A DNA stretch of 64,000 nucleotides from Amycolatopsis jejuensis (GCF_000717335.1 NZ_JNYZ01000012.1:248001-312000); one strand, 5' to 3'. Numbered from the stretch's first letter, positions 1-8,194 are shown. Program-made: numbers and translations. The notes: generated from the letters alone by a model not told the origin.

Positions 1-92
1 CCGAGCTGAAGCCGGTCCGTCCCGGTGGCGAGTACCTGGACCCGGAGGCGGCGAAGGAAGCCGCTGCTGCGGTGGCGAATCAGGGTCGCTGA
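1..92 (+). CDS. gpmA: 2,3-bisphosphoglycerate-dependent phosphoglycerate mutase (3' end only)
   Basis: Only the last 29 codons lie in the window, read in the frame starting at base 3 and ending with TGA at 90-92. The residues EYLDPEAAKEAAAAVANQGR match the C-terminal tail of GpmA-type mutases, which interconvert 3- and 2-phosphoglycerate in glycolysis; the ending AAAVANQG is shared with the E. coli enzyme. Gene order supports the call, because gpm1 lies just before senX3-regX3 in mycobacteria. Here three extra genes separate gpmA from senX3. The active site is outside the window. Confidence 0.8.
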   Translation, partial: ELKPVRPGGEYLDPEAAKEAAAAVANQGR

Positions 93-704
93 CCTGCTGA
101 TTCGCGCTTTGGCTCGGGTGGCTGAGGCTTGGGCGGGGCTCGTGGGTGGTTTTGTGCCGGGGTGGATTCGGTGCTGCCGCTCACGAGTTCTGCAGACCCG
201 GGCAGTCGTGACGAGTGGGGCGCGGGTCTGGACCAGGTGGCCGGTTGCGCAACCGGCGTGGCTGACCGCCGGTCGCCGCGGGTGGCGGTGGCCCGGTGCT
301 GAGTGCGGGTGGCGTGGCTGGCCAACGCCGCCGGGGCGGACGCGGTTGGCAGCAAAGGAGCAGCCTGGCCGGGTCGCGTGTCGGTTGGCCTCGGGAACGG
401 TGGCGCGGTGCTGCGGGGTGGCGTGGTCGGCAGCCAGGCCCGGCGCTTAGTGCGGGCGGCATAGCTGGCCAACGCCGCCGGTGCGGGCGCGGTTGGCTAG
501 CCAGACCGGGTCGCGTGCCGGTTGAGCTCGGGAACGGTGGCGCGCGCTGTGGGTGGCGTGGTTCGCAGCCAGGCCCGGCTGCCTGGCCGGGGGGTCGCGT
601 GCCGGTTGGCATCGGGAGCGGTGGCGGGCAGCATCGGCTTGCGGCGCTGTGGGTGGCGTAGTTCGCAGCCAGGCCGGTGCATCCCCGCGCCAGCCAAACC
701 GTAC
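93..704. other. Convergent intergenic region, no gene supported
   Basis: This stretch of about 610 bases lies between the ends of gpmA (plus) and the lipoprotein gene (minus). Open frames on both strands are composition-driven, rich in Arg, Pro, Gly and Trp, and match no family. The right two thirds carry imperfect direct repeats, annotated separately. I see no terminator hairpin with a T tract. Confidence 0.6.
297..678. repeat. Imperfect direct repeats, two interleaved unit types
   Basis: Unit A begins GTCGCGTGYCGGTTG and recurs at 373, 510 and 594; each copy continues with a match to GGTGGCGTGGTTCGCAGCC. Unit B (AGTGCGGGYGGC, then GCTGGCCAACGCCGCCG) occurs at about 297 and 443. The order is B-A-B-A-A with spacings near 137-147 bp and then 84 bp. 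Copies differ by scattered substitutions and small indels, so the array is old or was assembled by repeated slippage. Confidence 0.7.
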
Positions 705-1610
705 TCAAGAACCTTGCGCGGCAACCACTTTCATCCCCGACACCTTCCACTCCGTGCCGCTCCGCACCAAATCCAGGTGGATCGGCAGGCGGCGTTCGGC
801 TTGCTGGGCGCCCGTGGTGGTCACCAGGGCCGCCAGCAGGGCCGACGCGCGGGTTCCGTCCGGGCTGATGTCCGTCAAAGCGGCCGTTGAGTTCGGGCTG
901 AAAGTCGCTTTTGTTCCGCTCTTCCGGATGTGGTCGAGCGTCTGCGTGCGGTCCGTGCGGAACTGGGTCAGCAGTGGCTCCGCGGCGACCTTTTCCCAGC
1001 CGTCGTAGCCTGCGTCGGCGTTTTGGGGGTCGACGGTCAGCAGGACGCCGCCGTCGCGGTGGGCGGCGGCCACTGCCGTGTCGCGGGCGGACGCCGGCCC
1101 CAAAGACGACCCATCAGGCGAAACCAGCTGGCCGCGCGGGTCGAAGTTCATGTCCTGCAGCTGCCAGTGTCCCTTCGCCGGGACTGCCGTGAGCAGCATG
1201 ACGGCCGTCGCCTGGTTGGTTGCTCCGTCGGGGCGGCTGCTGTGCTGCGCGGCGACCACCAGCACCTGCGCGCGGTCCGGCCGCAGCTCCGCCAGGGCCG
1301 TTTCCAGCACCTGCGTCTGCGTGGTCACCGGAGTGGTCCGGACCTCCGCGAACGTCTTGTCGAACTGTGCGCGCGCCGCGCCGGTGAGGTACTCCTGCTC
1401 GTTCCGCGTGACCTCGTCCGGTTTCGCCGAGTCGTAGCTGAATGCCGTCTCCACGGCCTTTTTCACCCCGGCCACCGCGTCGCCGGTCGCGCGAGTGTCC
1501 ACATAGGCCAGATTCGCCGGTACCGGCTGAGGCTGCGGCGCCGGCTGCCCGGACACACTCGAACTACATCCGACGGTGACCAGCGCCGCGGCGACGACAG
1601 CACGTTTCAC
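705..1610 (-). CDS. Secreted lipoprotein of unknown function
   Basis: 301 residues. The N-terminus has a short basic region, a hydrophobic stretch and a lipobox (VTVGC, Cys15), so export and lipidation at the outer face of the membrane are expected. The mature part is soluble with no further membrane segment. A region around residues 40-160 (NEQEYLTGAARAQFDKTFAE) recalls Mce-associated or NTF2-like proteins, but I do not recognise a named family. The GTG start overlaps the stop of the upstream LuxR-type gene by four bases (GTGA), so the two are probably co-transcribed and translationally coupled. Confidence 0.7.
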   Translation of the reverse strand: MKRAVVAAALVTVGCSSSVSGQPAPQPQPVPANLAYVDTRATGDAVAGVKKAVETAFSYDSAKPDEVTRNEQEYLTGAARAQFDKTFAEVRTTPVTTQTQVLETALAELRPDRAQVLVVAAQHSSRPDGATNQATAVMLLTAVPAKGHWQLQDMNFDPRGQLVSPDGSSLGPASARDTAVAAAHRDGGVLLTVDPQNADAGYDGWEKVAAEPLLTQFRTDRTQTLDHIRKSGTKATFSPNSTAALTDISPDGTRASALLAALVTTTGAQQAERRLPIHLDLVRSGTEWKVSGMKVVAAQGS

Positions 1611-2233
1611 AGCAGCCCCGCCTCCCGCGCGAGAGCACCGGCTTGGAAACGCGACGTCGCACCCAGTACATCCATCAGTTCGGCCACGCGCCGACGGTAC
1701 GTGCGCAGCCCGACGCCCATCTCGCGGGCCGCCTTCTCGTCCGTACAGCCTGACGACAGCAGGTCCAGCAGCTTCGGCGTGTACTGCCGCAGCTCGGCAA
1801 ACCGCGTCTCGTACGCGTCCACCGCGGTCGACGAGCGCCACGCCACCTCGAACAGCGACGTGATCCCCTGCACCACGTCCGGCCTGGTCAGCACGCTGTA
1901 GCCGGATCCCGCAGCGAGGATGGCGATCCGGCCGTCGACGAGGATCGTCTCGTTGATCTCGCGGTCGCTGATCCGCACCTCCGCGCCGAGAGTCCGCAGG
2001 CCGCGGACGTGTTCGGCGCTCTCGGCGTCGAGCAGTACCCGCGACAGGTACACCTTGCGTACCCGCATCTTCGGCCGGAACGGCAGCTCCGCGGCGAATT
2101 TCTGCGCGGCCGACCAGGTGTGCAGGTCGTTCGCGGCACACGCGATCTCGCCGGCGTTCGCGAGCAGGTGGCCGGCTCGGTCCAGCAGTTCGTGTTCGTC
2201 GCGCACGGTCGCGACGTCGTCGACTCGGGGCAC
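1607..2233 (-). CDS. LuxR-type helix-turn-helix transcriptional regulator
   Basis: 208 residues from the GTG at 2233, chosen because GGAGGA lies about 10 bases upstream; a TTG at 2284 would add 17 residues but has no ribosome site. The C-terminal 55 residues form a LuxR/GerE-type DNA-binding domain (LLDLLSSGCTDEKAAREMGV, then LRTYRRRVAELMDVLGA). The N-terminal part, with a KVYLSRVLLD...ILVDGRIAILA pattern, resembles the TrmB/PLD-like sensor half of many actinomycete LuxR proteins. There is no receiver domain, so this is not a classical response regulator. It is divergent from the aldo/keto reductase, which may be a target. Confidence 0.8.
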   Translation of the reverse strand: MPRVDDVATVRDEHELLDRAGHLLANAGEIACAANDLHTWSAAQKFAAELPFRPKMRVRKVYLSRVLLDAESAEHVRGLRTLGAEVRISDREINETILVDGRIAILAAGSGYSVLTRPDVVQGITSLFEVAWRSSTAVDAYETRFAELRQYTPKLLDLLSSGCTDEKAAREMGVGLRTYRRRVAELMDVLGATSRFQAGALAREAGLL

Positions 2234-2298
2234 GACACCCAGTGTCCTCCCCGATGGCAGCTTGCTGCCAAACCGGCCGGTCAAGCCAGGGAACTCGG

Positions 2299-2304
2299 CA
2301 CGCT
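2299..2304 (+). promoter_or_regulatory. Leaderless -10 element (CACGCT)
   Basis: CACGCT ends 6 nt before the ATG of the aldo/keto reductase, and no ribosome site is present. The same hexamer precedes proC at a spacing of 7. Confidence 0.4.
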
Positions 2305-2310
2305 CGAAGC

Positions 2311-3171
2311 ATGACGAACCTTCCCGCCGCTGCCGCGGGTACCTGGCAGCTCGGCTCGCTCACCGTCAACCGCCTCGGCTACGGCGCAATGCGGCTCGGC
2401 CCGCACGAACCGGACCAGCCCGTGGACCGCGACCGCGCCATCGCGGTCCTGCGCCGGGCCGTGGAGCTGGGCGTGAACCACATCGACACCGCCGCGTTCT
2501 ACTTCGGCACCGGCTGGTCGGCGAACGAGCTGATCAAGGCCGCCCTGGCGCCGTACCGCGACGATTTCGTGCTCGCCACCAAGCTCGGACCGGCCCGCGG
2601 CCCGTCGGGCGAGTTCCTCCCGTTCGCACGTCCCGACGAGCTCCGCGGCCAGCTGGAGCAGAACCTCCGCGCGCTCGGCCGCGACCACCTCGACCTGGTC
2701 AACCTGCGGATCGGCGCTGGTCTGGACCGCGGTACCGGACCGCTCGCCGACCATTTCGGCGCGCTCGCCGAATTGCGTACCGCAGGGCTCATCCGCGAGC
2801 TGGGGATCTCCAACGTCGGCCCCGAGCACCTGGCCGAGGCGCAAGCGATTGCGCCGGTGGTGTGCGTGCAGAACCAGTACGGCCTGTCCGCCCGCCGCGA
2901 GGACGACGACCTCCTGCAGCTCTGCGGCAAGCAGAACGTGGCATTCGTGCCGTTCTTCGCCGTCGCGAGTGGACAAACCGACCAGCGCGTCACCGAGGTC
3001 GCCCGGCGGCACGGCGCGTCGGACGCCCAGGTGCGGCTCGCCTGGACGCTCGCGCAGGGTCCGCACGTCCTGGCCATTCCGGGTACCGGCGATCCGGCGC
3101 ACCTCGAACAGAACGTCGCGGCCGCGGCCATCGAGCTGACGACGGAAGACCTCGCGACCCTTGCGGATTGA
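2311..3171 (+). CDS. Aldo/keto reductase, PdxI/YdbC-like
   Basis: 286 residues, a single AKR (beta/alpha)8 barrel expected to reduce carbonyls with NADPH. Visible are the catalytic Asp and Tyr (HIDTAAFYFG) and Lys (VLATKLG). The usual His of DLYLLHWP is replaced: the segment reads HLDLVNLRIG, as in the E. coli PdxI/YdbC subgroup (pyridoxal reductase), so a vitamin B6 aldehyde is a possible substrate. ISNVG and a C-terminal cofactor loop (VLAIPGTGDPAHLEQN) complete the fold. It is transcribed away from the LuxR-type regulator; the start appears leaderless. Confidence 0.85.
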   Translation: MTNLPAAAAGTWQLGSLTVNRLGYGAMRLGPHEPDQPVDRDRAIAVLRRAVELGVNHIDTAAFYFGTGWSANELIKAALAPYRDDFVLATKLGPARGPSGEFLPFARPDELRGQLEQNLRALGRDHLDLVNLRIGAGLDRGTGPLADHFGALAELRTAGLIRELGISNVGPEHLAEAQAIAPVVCVQNQYGLSARREDDDLLQLCGKQNVAFVPFFAVASGQTDQRVTEVARRHGASDAQVRLAWTLAQGPHVLAIPGTGDPAHLEQNVAAAAIELTTEDLATLAD

Positions 3172-3188
3172 CCAGAAGATCTCGATCG

Positions 3189-3217
3189 GGTGAACGGGGC
3201 CTGACCCGGAGGCGAAT
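3189..3217 (-). promoter_or_regulatory. PHO-box-like triple direct repeat upstream of senX3
   Basis: Three 7-mers with exact 11-bp spacing start at 3189 (GGTGAAC), 3200 (CCTGACC) and 3211 (GGCGAAT). On the minus strand they read GTTCACC, GGTCAGG and ATTCGCC, close to the GTTCACC repeats bound by PhoP in streptomycetes and similar to RegX3 sites. The location upstream of senX3-regX3 suggests phosphate-dependent autoregulation. Confidence 0.45.
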
Positions 3218-3288
3218 ATGTACCCCTCAGGTGTCACACGCCTCACGACCGGGCTTCCAGGACTAGGCCGGAAGGCTACCGGGATGCT

Positions 3289-3294
3289 TACGAT
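3289..3294 (+). promoter_or_regulatory. Leaderless -10 element of senX3 (TACGAT)
   Basis: TACGAT ends 6 nt before the GTG of senX3. No ribosome site precedes the GTG, so the transcript probably starts at the start codon. Confidence 0.5.
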
Positions 3295-3300
3295 TCCTTC

Positions 3301-4539
3301 GTGACCACGCCTGTTGCCCTGCTGACGGCCATCGGCGCTCTCGTCGTCGGCGCGGTCGCCGGCTATCTGGTGGCCCGCACGCGCGCCCGGCGCGAGGCGG
3401 AGGCCCCGGCCGGACCCACCGTCGCCGAGCTGCTGATGCGGCTCATCCGCTCGTCCAACAGCGGCATCGTGGTGCTCAACCGGTTCGGTGACCTCGTGCT
3501 GCACAACCCGCGGGCGTACGAGCTCGGCCTGGTCCGCGTGAACCAGGCCGACGCCCGGGCGCGCAAGGCCGCCGAGCAGGTCGTGGAGACCGACGAGCCG
3601 ATGGAGGTCGACCTCTCCCCGCTGGAGAACCGTGGCCGCCGCCAGCCGGAGGCGGTGCTCGGCGAGGTCCGGCCATTGGGGGACGGGTTCACCGTGGTGG
3701 AGGCCGTCGACCACTCCGAGGCCATCCGGCTGGAGGCGGTACGGCGCGATTTCGTGGCCAACGTGAGCCACGAGCTGAAGACGCCGGTCGGCGCGATCGC
3801 GCTGCTCACCGAGGCCGTCCTGGACGCCGCCGAAGACACGGAGGAGGTCCGCCGCTTCGGCAGCAAGATCCTGCGCGAGTCCACGCGGCTGGGCACGCTG
3901 GTCACCGAGCTGATCGCGCTGTCCCGGCTGCAGGGCGCAGAACGGCTGCCGGACCTCAACGTCGTCGAGGTCGACGCCGTTGTGCGCGAGGCACTCGGCC
4001 GCGCCACGCTGTCCGCCGAATCCGCCGACATCACCATCACCACCGACCCGCCGAGCAGCCTTCTCATCGAGGGCGACCGGACGCTGCTGGTCACCGCACT
4101 GTCGAACCTGCTGGAGAACGCCGTCGCGTACTCCCCGGCGGGCAGCCCGGTCACCATCTCGCGCCGGCTGGCCGACGGCATGGTCGAGATCGCCGTCACC
4201 GACCGCGGGATCGGCATCGCCGAGGACGAGCAGCAGCGCGTGTTCGAGCGCTTCTATCGCGCGGACAAGGCACGTTCGCGGGCCACCGGCGGCACCGGGC
4301 TGGGGCTGGCGATCGTCAAGCACGTCGCGGCCAACCACGGCGGTTCCGTCGGACTCTGGAGCCGTCCCGGCACCGGATCCACGTTCACGCTGCGGATTCC
4401 GGCGCACGTCCGCACCGAACCTGCCGATACCGCACGCAAGGTCGCCCCCGTGCGGCCGGACACGACCCCCGAGCGGACACCCCGCCTCGTGGCAACCGGG
4501 CAGGAAGTCTCCGGCCCAGACCGTGGAGGAAACCTGTGA
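3301..4539 (+). CDS. senX3: Sensor histidine kinase SenX3
   Basis: 412 residues. One N-terminal membrane segment (about 5-25) is followed by an RARR stop-transfer. A PAS-like region spans about 45-130. The dimerisation/phosphoacceptor motif is NVSHELKTP with His157, and the ATPase domain shows the N box (NLLENAVAYSP), G1 (VTDRGIGI), F box (FERFYRADKARS) and G2 (GGTGLGLAIVKH). In mycobacteria SenX3 senses phosphate limitation via the Pst system and phosphorylates RegX3. The stop overlaps the regX3 start by GTGA. There is almost no periplasmic domain, as expected for this family. Confidence 0.95.
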   Translation: MTTPVALLTAIGALVVGAVAGYLVARTRARREAEAPAGPTVAELLMRLIRSSNSGIVVLNRFGDLVLHNPRAYELGLVRVNQADARARKAAEQVVETDEPMEVDLSPLENRGRRQPEAVLGEVRPLGDGFTVVEAVDHSEAIRLEAVRRDFVANVSHELKTPVGAIALLTEAVLDAAEDTEEVRRFGSKILRESTRLGTLVTELIALSRLQGAERLPDLNVVEVDAVVREALGRATLSAESADITITTDPPSSLLIEGDRTLLVTALSNLLENAVAYSPAGSPVTISRRLADGMVEIAVTDRGIGIAEDEQQRVFERFYRADKARSRATGGTGLGLAIVKHVAANHGGSVGLWSRPGTGSTFTLRIPAHVRTEPADTARKVAPVRPDTTPERTPRLVATGQEVSGPDRGGNL

Positions 4540-5225
4540 CGAGGGTTCTCATAGTCGAGGACGAAGAGTCCTTCGCCGACCCGCTCGCCTTCCTGCTGCG
4601 CAAGGAAGGCTTCACCGCGGCCGTCGCCGGCACCGGCCAGCAGGCGCTCGAGGAGTTCGACCGCAACGGTGCCGACATCGTGCTGCTCGACCTGATGCTG
4701 CCCGGGATGAGCGGCACCGACGTGTGCAAGCAGCTGCGGCAGCGGTCCGCGGTGCCGGTGATCATGGTGACCGCGCGCGACAGCGAGATCGACAAGGTCG
4801 TGGGCCTCGAGCTCGGCGCCGACGACTACGTGACCAAGCCGTACTCGGCCCGCGAGCTGATCGCGCGGGTGCGCGCAGTGCTGCGCCGCGGCGGCGAGCC
4901 GGGCTCCGACGGCGAACTGGCGCCGCTGGTGCTGTCGGCCGGCCCGGTGCGGATGGACGTCGAACGGCACGTGGTGACCGTGGACGGCGCCGAGGTTTCG
5001 TTGCCGCTCAAGGAGTTCGACCTCCTGGAGTACCTGCTGCGCAACGTGGGCCGGGTGCTCACGCGCGGCCAGCTGATCGACCGGGTGTGGGGCGCGGACT
5101 ACGTCGGTGACACCAAGACGCTCGACGTCCACGTGAAGCGGCTCCGCTCGAAGATCGAGCCGGACCCGGGTTCCCCGCGCCACCTGGTGACCGTCCGCGG
5201 GCTCGGCTACAAGTTCGAGACGTGA
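4536..5225 (+). CDS. regX3: Response regulator RegX3 (OmpR/PhoB family)
   Basis: 229 residues. The receiver domain (1-115) has the acidic pair EDE, phosphoacceptor Asp52 in LLDLMLPG, and Lys101 in VTKPYS. A winged-helix DNA-binding domain (about 135-227) ends in the typical VRGLGYKFE. It is phosphorylated by SenX3 and controls phosphate-starvation genes in actinobacteria. Translation is coupled to senX3 through a four-base overlap. A strong hairpin follows the gene. Confidence 0.95.
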   Translation: MTRVLIVEDEESFADPLAFLLRKEGFTAAVAGTGQQALEEFDRNGADIVLLDLMLPGMSGTDVCKQLRQRSAVPVIMVTARDSEIDKVVGLELGADDYVTKPYSARELIARVRAVLRRGGEPGSDGELAPLVLSAGPVRMDVERHVVTVDGAEVSLPLKEFDLLEYLLRNVGRVLTRGQLIDRVWGADYVGDTKTLDVHVKRLRSKIEPDPGSPRHLVTVRGLGYKFET

Positions 5226-5233
5226 CCGATTCT

Positions 5234-5261
5234 CCCCGGCGGAGCGAGGGGTCCGCCGGGG
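5234..5261 (+). terminator. Hairpin after regX3
   Basis: CCCCGGCGGA (5234-5243) pairs perfectly with TCCGCCGGGG (5252-5261) across an 8-nt loop, 8 bases after the regX3 stop. No T tract follows, which is usual in high-GC actinobacteria. Confidence 0.6.
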
Positions 5262-5263
5262 TT

Positions 5264-5356
5264 CAAAACACCCCAATGCCACATTGGGTGCATGTGACGC
5301 ACCGAATGCCACATTGGGTGCGTCAGATGCAGCGAATGCCACATTGGGGTGTTTTG
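5264..5356. repeat. Triple 30-bp intergenic repeat cassette, copy 1
   Basis: Three units with an exact 30-bp period have their AATG cores at 5275, 5305 and 5335. Each core is a small inverted repeat (AATG-CCA-CATT). The outer ends pair perfectly over 15 bp (CAAAACACCCCAATG with CATTGGGGTGTTTTG), so the whole cassette can fold back. Related copies lie at 49390 and 57281. Confidence 0.85.
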
Positions 5357-5447
5357 GCCATCACGGTGCGCGGGCGAGCGGGCACGCTTAGTCGATAACG
5401 GACCGAGTGGTGTTGGTTACACTTTCGAGACCTGCCGGTGGGACCGG

Positions 5448-5453
5448 TACGCT
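5448..5453 (+). promoter_or_regulatory. Leaderless -10 element of ppx (TACGCT)
   Basis: TACGCT ends 8 nt before the GTG of ppx, with no ribosome site between them. Confidence 0.4.
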
Positions 5454-5461
5454 GAATCCTC

Positions 5462-6445
5462 GTGCGCCTAGGGGTACTCGACGTCGGTTCCAACACCGTC
5501 CACTTGCTCGTGGTCGATGCCCATCGTGGTGCGCACCCGACGCCGATGCACTCGGAGAAGACCGTGCTGCGGCTGGCCGAGCAGATCACGGCGTCCGGCG
5601 ACCTGAGCAAAGCGGGCGAGAACGAGCTGGTCGCGGCGGTCGAATCGGCCCGTGCCGCGGCCGTGCGGCTGAACTGCGAGGAAGTCCTGCCGTTCGCGAC
5701 GTCCGCGGTGCGCGAGGCGCAGAACGCGCCGAAAGTGCTGGCCAGAGTGGCCAAGGACACCGGCGTCGACCTGCGGGTGCTGTCCGGCGCGGACGAGGCG
5801 CGGCTCACCTTCCTCGCGGTGCGGCGGTGGTTCGGCTGGTCGGCCGGGCAGCTGCTGGTGCTCGACATCGGCGGCGGCTCGCTCGAAATCGCGATGGGCC
5901 GTGACGAGGAACCCGAGCTCGCGGAGTCGCTGCCGCTCGGCGCCGGGCGCACCACCCGCACGAGGTTCCACCACGACCCGCCCACCCGCTCCGAGGTCGT
6001 GGCCACGTCGGCCTGGCTCGAGGACCAGCTCGCCGGGCTCGCGAAGAAGGTCGCCAAGCAGGGCCAGCCCGACCGGATCGTGGCCACGTCGAAGACCTTC
6101 CGCTCGCTCGCCCGGCTGGCCGGGGCGGCCCCCTCGGCGGCAGGCCCGCGGGTGCGCCGTACGCTCACGGACACCGCGCTGCGCCAGCTCATCGCCTTCA
6201 TCTCGCGGATGACCGCCGCGGATCTGGCTCAGCTGGAAGGCGTCAGCGCGAGCCGGTCGCACCAGCTCGTGGCGGGTGCGCTGGTGGCGCAGGCCGCGAT
6301 GCGGGCACTCTCCCTCACGGAGCTGGAGATCTGCCCATGGGCGCTGCGAGAGGGCGTCATCCTGCGGCGGCTGGACCATGCCAACGGAACGGACGACACT
6401 GGTGCCGCGCTCGCCGGCGTTTCGGCGAACGGGGAGGACCGGTGA
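5462..6445 (+). CDS. ppx: Exopolyphosphatase / pppGpp phosphohydrolase family protein
   Basis: 327 residues, the length of the short actinobacterial Ppx1/GppA enzymes that lack the C-terminal HD domain. ASKHA-fold motifs are visible: phosphate 1 (VLDVGSNTVHLLV), the catalytic Glu region (SGADEARLTF) and phosphate 2 (LVLDIGGGSLEIA). It should cleave terminal phosphate from polyphosphate and possibly pppGpp in the cytoplasm. The position after senX3-regX3 mirrors M. tuberculosis Rv0496. The GTG start has a -10-like hexamer 8 nt upstream. The stop overlaps a small downstream ORF by GTGA. Confidence 0.9.
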   Translation: MRLGVLDVGSNTVHLLVVDAHRGAHPTPMHSEKTVLRLAEQITASGDLSKAGENELVAAVESARAAAVRLNCEEVLPFATSAVREAQNAPKVLARVAKDTGVDLRVLSGADEARLTFLAVRRWFGWSAGQLLVLDIGGGSLEIAMGRDEEPELAESLPLGAGRTTRTRFHHDPPTRSEVVATSAWLEDQLAGLAKKVAKQGQPDRIVATSKTFRSLARLAGAAPSAAGPRVRRTLTDTALRQLIAFISRMTAADLAQLEGVSASRSHQLVAGALVAQAAMRALSLTELEICPWALREGVILRRLDHANGTDDTGAALAGVSANGEDR

Positions 6446-6597
6446 CAGCAGCGGACTGGACTTCGCCGACGGAGACCAGGCACGGTGAAGAGGTGACGGA
6501 CATGCACAGCACGGGGTCGATCGCGCGCGGCGCCGGATGCGGGTGTGCCCGGAAGACCACAACCAACCCCGAACGCGCTTTGGACAGCACGGTATGA
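6442..6597 (+). CDS. Small ORF linking ppx to the next gene (51 aa)
   Basis: A 51-residue frame starts at a GTG overlapping the ppx stop (GTGA) and ends with TGA overlapping the ATG of the following membrane protein (ATGA). Double stop-start overlap is typical of translationally coupled genes and is the main reason to list it. The product is hydrophilic with a Cys-Gly-Cys near residue 34 and has no recognised family or membrane segment. It may be a real small protein or only a coupling device. Confidence 0.4.
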   Translation: MTAADWTSPTETRHGEEVTDMHSTGSIARGAGCGCARKTTTNPERALDSTV

Positions 6598-8171
6598 CGG
6601 ACCAGACCGGCGGCGACCAGCCCCAGAAGACCGTGGCCGAACTGCTCGCCCAGCACGGGCAGCAGGTCGACGGCACACGGCGACGCAGGCGCAGGGCGGC
6701 CGAGGACGACGACGAACCCGGCACGCGCCGCGCCAAGATCAGCGACACGGCGCCACAGGCGATCATCGACCGGGTGACCGCCGACGGAGGCACCCCGCCG
6801 CCGCCCTCGCGTCCCGCAGGCGGCAGGCGGCGCCCCGACACGCCACCGGTGCCGCGTTCGGCTCCGCAGGACTCGGGCCAGTACCCGCGGCCGGTCAACG
6901 GCCAGGGCGACCAGCATGACCCCGAGGCGGCCCACTACGCGCCACCGGCGAACGGCCATCCGCGCCCGGTCAACGGCCAGCACGACCAGGAGCCGGGGCA
7001 GTACCCGCGGCCGGTCAACGGCCAGCAGGACTCGGGCTACGTCCGTGCCCCGCAGGAGTCCGGCCAGTACCCGCGTCCGGGCGCCCAGGACGCCGCCTAC
7101 GACTCGGGTTACCTGCGCCCGCCCCAGGAGTCCGGTCAGTTCCCCCGGCCCGGCAACGGCAGGCAGGACACCGGGTACAACCGTCCGCCGCAGGAGTCCG
7201 GTGCCTATCCGCGACCCGGCGGTCCGCAGGATTCCGGCTACGTGCGTGCCCCGCAGGAGTCCGGCCAGATGCCGGTGCCGCCGCGCGGCCGTGCGCCGCG
7301 TCCGCCCGTGCCCGGCGAGGAGACGCGTGGCCAGGTGCCGCCCGTCCGGCGTCCGGCACCCGGCCCGGACGGCACGTTCGCGGCCCGGCTCGACGGCGCC
7401 GACCCCGAGGCGCCGGAGGCACCCGGCCCTATGGCCAGCGGCGCGTTCCCGGCGCCCGGCCGTCCGCGCCGCGCCCCGGCCCGCCGTCCCGCGCCGAAGC
7501 AGGAAGCGCACACCGAGCAGTTCGACGCCGTGGACGCCTCGGGCGAAGCGCCCGGGATTTCCGACGACGCACCGCCCGCGGGTCTCGCCGGCTGGCGCCA
7601 GCGCCGTGAGCAGGAGCAGCTGGAAGACACCGAGGTCGGCGTGATGCCGGTCGTGCCGCCTGCCGATGCGGACGCCGAGCCGGCCGAGTACAGCGGGCCG
7701 CCCACCCAGGGTTACCCGGCGCCGGAACAGGACGATCTCGCCGAGTACGAGCGCGAGTTCGCCGAACCGGCGTACCCCGCGGGCGAGCCGGACTTCGAGG
7801 GCGACGACGGCTACGCGTACGAGCAGGGCGACGAGTACGAGGACTACCCCGACGAAGCCGTCGCCGAGGAACCGGTCGCCGAGGAGGCCCCGGCCGAGCC
7901 GGCGGCGTCCGCGGGCAAGCAGTGGCTGACGCTGGCCGGGCAGCTCGCGCTCGGCGTTGTCGGCGGCGCCGGGGTGTGGCTGGGCTTCAACTGGCTGTGG
8001 GTCAACCTCGCGCCGGCCGCGCTCGTCGGCGCATTGCTGGTGATCGTGGCGCTGGTGTGGATCGTGCGGAAGATCCGCCGGGCCGAGGACCTGCAGACCA
8101 CGCTGCTGGCGATTCTCGTCGGGCTGGTGGTCACGGTGTCCCCGGCGGCACTGCTGCTCGTGGCCAAGTAG
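6594..8171 (+). CDS. Proline-rich repeat protein with C-terminal membrane domain
   Basis: 525 residues from the ATG at 6594. Residues about 80-230 are low-complexity with a repeated element built on QESGQYPRP, QDSGYVRAP and PRPVNG, occurring about eight times. An acidic stretch (about 370-440) follows, then three predicted membrane helices (about 446-465, 472-493, 503-523). The N-terminus (KTVAELLAQHGQQ) resembles mycobacterial Rv0497, which occupies the same position after ppx. Function is unknown; a cytoplasmic disordered region tethered to the membrane is likely. Confidence 0.75.
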   Translation: MTDQTGGDQPQKTVAELLAQHGQQVDGTRRRRRRAAEDDDEPGTRRAKISDTAPQAIIDRVTADGGTPPPPSRPAGGRRRPDTPPVPRSAPQDSGQYPRPVNGQGDQHDPEAAHYAPPANGHPRPVNGQHDQEPGQYPRPVNGQQDSGYVRAPQESGQYPRPGAQDAAYDSGYLRPPQESGQFPRPGNGRQDTGYNRPPQESGAYPRPGGPQDSGYVRAPQESGQMPVPPRGRAPRPPVPGEETRGQVPPVRRPAPGPDGTFAARLDGADPEAPEAPGPMASGAFPAPGRPRRAPARRPAPKQEAHTEQFDAVDASGEAPGISDDAPPAGLAGWRQRREQEQLEDTEVGVMPVVPPADADAEPAEYSGPPTQGYPAPEQDDLAEYEREFAEPAYPAGEPDFEGDDGYAYEQGDEYEDYPDEAVAEEPVAEEAPAEPAASAGKQWLTLAGQLALGVVGGAGVWLGFNWLWVNLAPAALVGALLVIVALVWIVRKIRRAEDLQTTLLAILVGLVVTVSPAALLLVAK

Positions 8172-8182
8172 CGCGACTGCGG

Positions 8183-8188
8183 CAGGAT
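8183..8188 (+). promoter_or_regulatory. Leaderless -10 element (CAGGAT)
   Basis: CAGGAT ends 6 nt before the GTG at 8195. The purines here could instead act as a weak ribosome site. Confidence 0.3.
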
Positions 8189-8194
8189 GGGCGC

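Noticed and set aside
25..750. Overlapping Arg/Pro/Trp-rich open frames after gpmA
   Set aside because: Several frames on both strands are open at once over repeats, which reflects composition. None has a family signature or credible start.
5264..5356. 30-bp periodic repeats as a possible CRISPR array
   Set aside because: Only three units occur, with no variable spacers of unique sequence; linkers are conserved between loci and there are no cas genes.
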